DNA from: Pelobacter sp. UBA6093
GTDB taxonomy: Bacteria; Desulfobacterota; Desulfuromonadia; Desulfuromonadales; Syntrophotaleaceae
NCBI GenBank assembly: GCA_002435955.1
Contig: DIWZ01000001.1
Location: forward strand, 1-46,606
Direction of reading: 5' to 3'
DNA: 46,606 nucleotides
Every line of letters starts with the position of its first letter. Positions within the stretch are counted from its first letter, which is position 1. The translations under genes were made by a program, and so were the position numbers. Of this stretch, positions 42,751 to 46,606 are shown piece after piece. The notes under the pieces were generated by a model. That model was not told where the DNA came from. It saw nothing but the letters and a program-made list of their open reading frames with translations, and made no database searches.

Positions 42751-42862
42751 CCAAATCGAAATCGAAATCGGGATCGAAATCGGCCTTTGACCTTGAACTT
42801 GAAGCTTCACAAAAAGCAAAAACCCCATCCCGATTTCGATAGCGATAGCGATTTCGATTTGG
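42751..42862. repeat. large inverted repeat of ATCGAAATCG units
   Basis: Two 33-base arms, 42751-42783 and 42830-42862, are reverse complements at 29 positions. Each is built of near-repeats of AAATCG or GATTTC. The 46-base centre is non-coding. It fills most of the clpV-vgrG gap and could fold into a large RNA hairpin. Confidence 0.85.
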
Positions 42863-42897
42863 AAAAAGCCAATTGATATATAGGAGGAAAACCAACC

Positions 42898-44973
42898 ATG
42901 ACACCGCAGAACATCGCAAACCTTGCCCTGAATCGCGCGGCTAACGTCAGTCATTTCGGGTTCCGTATCCGCAGCGTTCCAAACGATACCTTTTCCGTCA
43001 CCTCCTTTACCGGAAAAAATCATGGGCTTTCACAAGATTTCTTTTTTATCCTTTCCCTGACCGCCAATGCCGAACTGAATGCCTCGACGGTGACGGGCAA
43101 CCCCGCCACCCTGGAAATGCGCTGGGGCGGTTCCATCCTGTATGTGCACGGCATCGTGGAGCATTTCAACCGGGAAAACGATACCCCGGCGGCGATGGGA
43201 TATCGGGCGATTTTCCGTTCGCCTCTCTCGACCCTCAAACACAACACCAATAACCGGATCTTTCTGAATCGGACCATCCCCCAGATTCTGGACGAGGTCC
43301 TGAGTGGTGCCGGCTATAAAAAGGACGATTTTGTCCTCCAGCTGGCGGAAAGTTACCCGGAACGGGAATTCGTGGCCCAGTACGAGGAGACCGACTACGA
43401 TTTCCTGTACCGCCTGCTGGCGAAGGCCGGGATCTTCTTCACCTTTGAAAGCGACAGGGACAAGACCCGGCCCCTGTTCTGCGACCGGAGCACCAAACGC
43501 CCCTCCCTTCCCGGCATCGGCGAGTTGCGGTATCAGCCCCAGAGCGGGACCGCCCGCACCATTGAAACCATCTACGCCCTGAATACGCGGGCACGGGTGC
43601 TTCCCGGCCAGGTTCGGGTCACGGACTACAATTACCGCACCCCCGACGTCACCCTGGAAGCCCACGCCAGTTCCAACATGAGCGCGACCACCGGCGAACA
43701 GGGCGTCTACGGAGATCACTTCAAGACCCTGGAAGAAGGTCGGCAGATCGCCACCATCCGGCAACAGGCCCTCGACGCCCAACGCGTGGTCTATGTGGGA
43801 AAAACCGACTGCCGCGGCATCCTCCCCGGGTACCTGCTGCGGATCACCAACCATCCGCAAGACGACCTGAACGACGACTACTTGGTGGTCGAGGTCAGCC
43901 ACACGGCCGACCAGGGGGCGGCCCTGGCCTTCAGCCGGGAAAACAAAGGCCCGACTTACGCCAACACTGTCCGGCTCATCAAGGCCGAAACCCCCTTCCG
44001 TGCGCCGCTCCCCGAAAAACCCCCGGTTGTCACCTCCTTCACCGGCCGGGTGGAGTCCACCGGCAGCGAATACGCCCATCTGGACGACCAGGGTCGTTAC
44101 CACATCCGCCTCGACTTTGACCGGGGCGAGGCGGCAAAGGGAGAAGCCAGCCACCCGATACGACTCATCCAGCCCTACGGCGGCGAAAACTACGGCATCC
44201 ATTTCCCCCTGCGGGACGGCACCGAGGTAGCGGTGAGCTTCGTAAACGGCGATCCGGACCGCCCGGTTCTGTCCGGTTCCCTATCGAACCCCCAGACCCC
44301 CAACGTCGTCACCTCGGAAAATCCGACCCAGAACATCATCCGCACCGCCAGCGGGAACGAACTACTGATGGAAGACCGGGTGGGACAGGAAAAAATCGAA
44401 ATCTTTACCGACCAGCGAAAAAACATCCTCACTCTCGACGCCAACGAGGAGGGCCACAAGGTGCGGCTGGCGACCGAAGAGGGCGAGATGGAGATCAAGG
44501 CCTGCAAGACCATGCTGATCGAGTCGGGGGACACCCAGACCGTGCAGTCCGGCAACGACCACATCGTCACGGTGGAAAACGCCCAGCGGGTCATGACCCG
44601 CAACAAGGAGATCGCCTTCCAGGCCGCCACCGACTTCCGCATCAAGGCCGGGGACAACATCCTCTGCAAGGCGGAAAAGCAAAACATCGAGATGACCGCC
44701 GGAAAGGACATGGTGGTGGACGTGGCCCGGGCCCTGACGGTAGAGGTGCGCAACAGCGACATGAACCTGCTCATCGACAGCGGCAATCTGCATTTCAAGA
44801 CCGCCCGGGACACCAGCTTCATCGGCCGGGGCGTCGGCAACATCACCCTTACTCAGGCGAGAGGCACCCTGCAGATCACCACCAAGGGCAATGTGGCTCT
44901 TCAGGCAGGCAAGATCGACATACAGGGCAACAGCATTAACCTTAAGGCCGGCAAGATCAGCGAAAACAGTTAA
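42898..44973 (+). CDS. vgrG: T6SS spike protein VgrG (TssI)
   Basis: A 691-residue VgrG. The gp27-like part runs to about residue 370 (EREFVAQYEETDYDFLYRLL, AKAGIFFTFE). The gp5 OB-fold starts at VVTSFTGRVESTG and includes the conserved IRLIQPYGGENYGIHFPLRDGTEV (split) and NGDPDRPVLSG. A repetitive beta-helical needle follows (VEIK/MEIKA-type repeats) and ends KAGKISENS. There is no C-terminal effector domain, so it is a structural VgrG. It follows the inverted repeat and has TAGGAGGAAA upstream. Confidence 0.95.
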   Translation: MTPQNIANLALNRAANVSHFGFRIRSVPNDTFSVTSFTGKNHGLSQDFFFILSLTANAELNASTVTGNPATLEMRWGGSILYVHGIVEHFNRENDTPAAMGYRAIFRSPLSTLKHNTNNRIFLNRTIPQILDEVLSGAGYKKDDFVLQLAESYPEREFVAQYEETDYDFLYRLLAKAGIFFTFESDRDKTRPLFCDRSTKRPSLPGIGELRYQPQSGTARTIETIYALNTRARVLPGQVRVTDYNYRTPDVTLEAHASSNMSATTGEQGVYGDHFKTLEEGRQIATIRQQALDAQRVVYVGKTDCRGILPGYLLRITNHPQDDLNDDYLVVEVSHTADQGAALAFSRENKGPTYANTVRLIKAETPFRAPLPEKPPVVTSFTGRVESTGSEYAHLDDQGRYHIRLDFDRGEAAKGEASHPIRLIQPYGGENYGIHFPLRDGTEVAVSFVNGDPDRPVLSGSLSNPQTPNVVTSENPTQNIIRTASGNELLMEDRVGQEKIEIFTDQRKNILTLDANEEGHKVRLATEEGEMEIKACKTMLIESGDTQTVQSGNDHIVTVENAQRVMTRNKEIAFQAATDFRIKAGDNILCKAEKQNIEMTAGKDMVVDVARALTVEVRNSDMNLLIDSGNLHFKTARDTSFIGRGVGNITLTQARGTLQITTKGNVALQAGKIDIQGNSINLKAGKISENS

Positions 44974-45026
44974 CGGGGTTATCTTGCATACAAGCCCTTC
45001 TGGATCGCATACAACAGGAGAAACAA

Positions 45027-46606
45027 ATGAGTCTATCGGCCTGCCAATCCCGCCTTGAGCTTTGTATCGGGGCAACCCCCTTCCCCGTGCTCGGGCTGAG
45101 CGGTAAGGAGGAACTCAACCGGCCCTTCACCTTCCACGTCCACGTACTCGTCGACGGCTGGGCGGCCATCGGCCACCACCTGGGCCGGTCGGCATCCCTC
45201 ACAATGATCTCTCCCGACGGATATGAACGCCGGGTCAGCGGCATCCTGACCGAGATCCAGAGCGAAGGTTACCTGCCCGGAGGGCAATGCATCATCCGGC
45301 TCACCATGGAGTCCTGCCTGGTTTTGCTCAGGTTCACCACCGACAGCCGCCTGATCGTCTCCGAAACCCTGCCCGCCGTCATTCGCCAGACCCTTCAGCG
45401 CCACGACATCCCCGCAAGCCGCCTCGATTTCCAGTTGGCCCGCCAGTACCCGGTGAGGCCCTCCACCCTCCAGGCCCAGGAAGACGACCTCACCTTCGTC
45501 CAGCGCCTGGCAGGGCGCCAGGGGATGCTGCTCTGGTCCGAAGAGATCGACGGTGCCGAGATTATCCACCTCGCCGACACCACCAATCGCTGCCCCATGC
45601 TGGCCCGGGAGCTGTTGACCTACACGCCCGATGCCGGGATGGAAACTACAGATGGCCCCGTCAAGGTCGGCATGCTCGGCATCGCCGACCGGGCCAGCCG
45701 GGTTTCGGCTCGCCACTATGTGCACGACGTGCACGAAAACGCCCCGGAGCACCCAACCCTGGTCGGCCGTGCCACCGACGGCGGACCCCTGGCCCTCAAC
45801 GCCACCAGCGCCGTCACCTTCTCCAGCGGCGCCGCCAATGAAGAAGAAGCCAAACACCAGGCCCTGATCCGCGCCCAACGCGCCGTCTGCATCCGCCATA
45901 CCGTCGAGATCCGCACCCACGCCGCCGACCTGCGGGTCGGCGCCCTGATCCGTCTCGACACCACCGGCTACAGCAGCACTCTTTCCGGCGACTACCTGAT
46001 CACCGCCGTTACGCATAAGGCCCGGCAATTTAGCGGAATCGGAGCCGGCCTCGACTTGGGCGACGAAGAAGACTGCCCCTACACCAACACCGCCATCCTT
46101 ATCCCCCGCGAAAACCCCTGGCGCCCCGAACTGCCCAAAGTGCCCGAACTGCCAAAGATCTTCAGCGCCCGGGTCGAAAGCCGCGATCCCATCCCCGAGC
46201 TCGACGCGGCCGGCCGCTACCGCTACCGCCAGTACCCCGACAGCAACAACGCCCCCCACGCCCAAGCCTCTGCCCCAACAAGAAGGCTGCAGCCCTACGC
46301 CAGCCCCAGCGACGGCATGCCCTTCGGCTGGCACCTGCCCCTGCACGGCGACAACGAAGTGCTCATCAGCTGCCTCAACCAGGACCCCGACCAGCCGATG
46401 CTAGTCGGTACCCTGTCCAATCCCGCCCACGGCTCGGTGGTCACCGCCGAAAATGCCGCCCAGAACCTGCTGCACACCTTCGGCGGCAACAAACTGGCCA
46501 TGGACGACTGGCGGGATAAATCCTCCATCACCCTCTGCACCTTCGCCGGCCACACCATGCTACACTTCAACGCCGACGTCGCCGGCCACCGGATCAACCT
46601 GGAGAC
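45027..46606 (+). CDS. vgrG: second VgrG-type spike protein (cut by window end)
   Basis: An open frame from ATG 45027, with CAGGAGAAA upstream, to the window edge, at least 526 residues. VgrG marks are FTFHVHVLVDGW, the gp27-like VRPSTLQAQEDDLTFVQRLAG, then FGWHLPLHGDNEVLISCLNQ and DPDQPMLVGTLSNPAHGS of the OB-fold. It is clearly different in sequence from the first VgrG and visibly more GC-rich. The C terminus, where an effector domain or adaptor could be, is missing from the window. Confidence 0.9.
   Translation, partial: MSLSACQSRLELCIGATPFPVLGLSGKEELNRPFTFHVHVLVDGWAAIGHHLGRSASLTMISPDGYERRVSGILTEIQSEGYLPGGQCIIRLTMESCLVLLRFTTDSRLIVSETLPAVIRQTLQRHDIPASRLDFQLARQYPVRPSTLQAQEDDLTFVQRLAGRQGMLLWSEEIDGAEIIHLADTTNRCPMLARELLTYTPDAGMETTDGPVKVGMLGIADRASRVSARHYVHDVHENAPEHPTLVGRATDGGPLALNATSAVTFSSGAANEEEAKHQALIRAQRAVCIRHTVEIRTHAADLRVGALIRLDTTGYSSTLSGDYLITAVTHKARQFSGIGAGLDLGDEEDCPYTNTAILIPRENPWRPELPKVPELPKIFSARVESRDPIPELDAAGRYRYRQYPDSNNAPHAQASAPTRRLQPYASPSDGMPFGWHLPLHGDNEVLISCLNQDPDQPMLVGTLSNPAHGSVVTAENAAQNLLHTFGGNKLAMDDWRDKSSITLCTFAGHTMLHFNADVAGHRINLE

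Noticed and set aside
45033..46346. 437-codon minus-strand frame at the right end
   Set aside because: The plus strand encodes a recognisable VgrG through the whole stretch. The minus frame is low-complexity glycine/valine-rich sequence.

Overview
The window looks like chromosome from a strictly anaerobic Desulfuromonadia-type bacterium of the Pelobacter/Syntrophotalea kind. This is an inference from gene content: an oxygen-sensitive class III ribonucleotide reductase, a CoA-acylating acetaldehyde dehydrogenase, cobalamin (CbiET) and molybdopterin (MobB) genes, a multihaem cytochrome, a rubrerythrin-like ferritin and a small ACT-like protein of the TM1266 type. No rRNA or tRNA gene was seen.

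Layout. 1-53 is the tail of an unidentified plus-strand gene. 152-3032 (minus) is nrdD / a 48-residue glycyl-radical ORF / nrdG, preceded by a promoter and two candidate NrdR boxes. 3286-10627 (minus) holds an EamA transporter, a NUDT9-like Nudix hydrolase, a small unknown protein, a membrane-anchored acidic repeat protein with a C-terminal zinc ribbon, CbiET, a histidine phosphatase, EngB and a DCC-family protein. 10806-11309 (plus) is a ferritin-like gene. A candidate GEMM-like riboswitch and a strong terminator follow, running into the 3' end of a three-haem cytochrome gene on the other strand. 13043-18603 (plus) carries mobB, an SGNH hydrolase, a glycine-zipper lipoprotein and a four-gene Mla/MCE-type lipid transport operon. 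18750-24436 is a looser region: folA, a SagB-like nitroreductase, the ACT-like protein, a small membrane protein, the acetaldehyde dehydrogenase, and about 1.4 kb without a convincing gene.

From 24437 to the right edge (plus) lies a type VI secretion locus: a TagH-C-terminus-like protein, tssJ, tssK, tssL, tssM, tagF, tssA, tssB, tssC, hcp, tssE, tssF, tssG, clpV, vgrG and a second vgrG cut by the window edge. All thirteen core components are present. TssJLM form the envelope complex, TssK/E/F/G/A and VgrG the baseplate, TssBC the sheath, Hcp the tube, and ClpV recycles the sheath. Any effector probably lies beyond the right edge.

The points most worth a second look are the split class III reductase, with its radical glycine on a separate tiny polypeptide; the orphan riboswitch-terminator unit antisense to a cytochrome gene; and two families of palindromic intergenic repeats, copies of which sit inside the T6SS operon. 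Coding starts were chosen by Shine-Dalgarno (SD) spacing and family start positions, and several are shorter than the longest open frame. All family assignments were made from memory of sequence patterns, without database searches.
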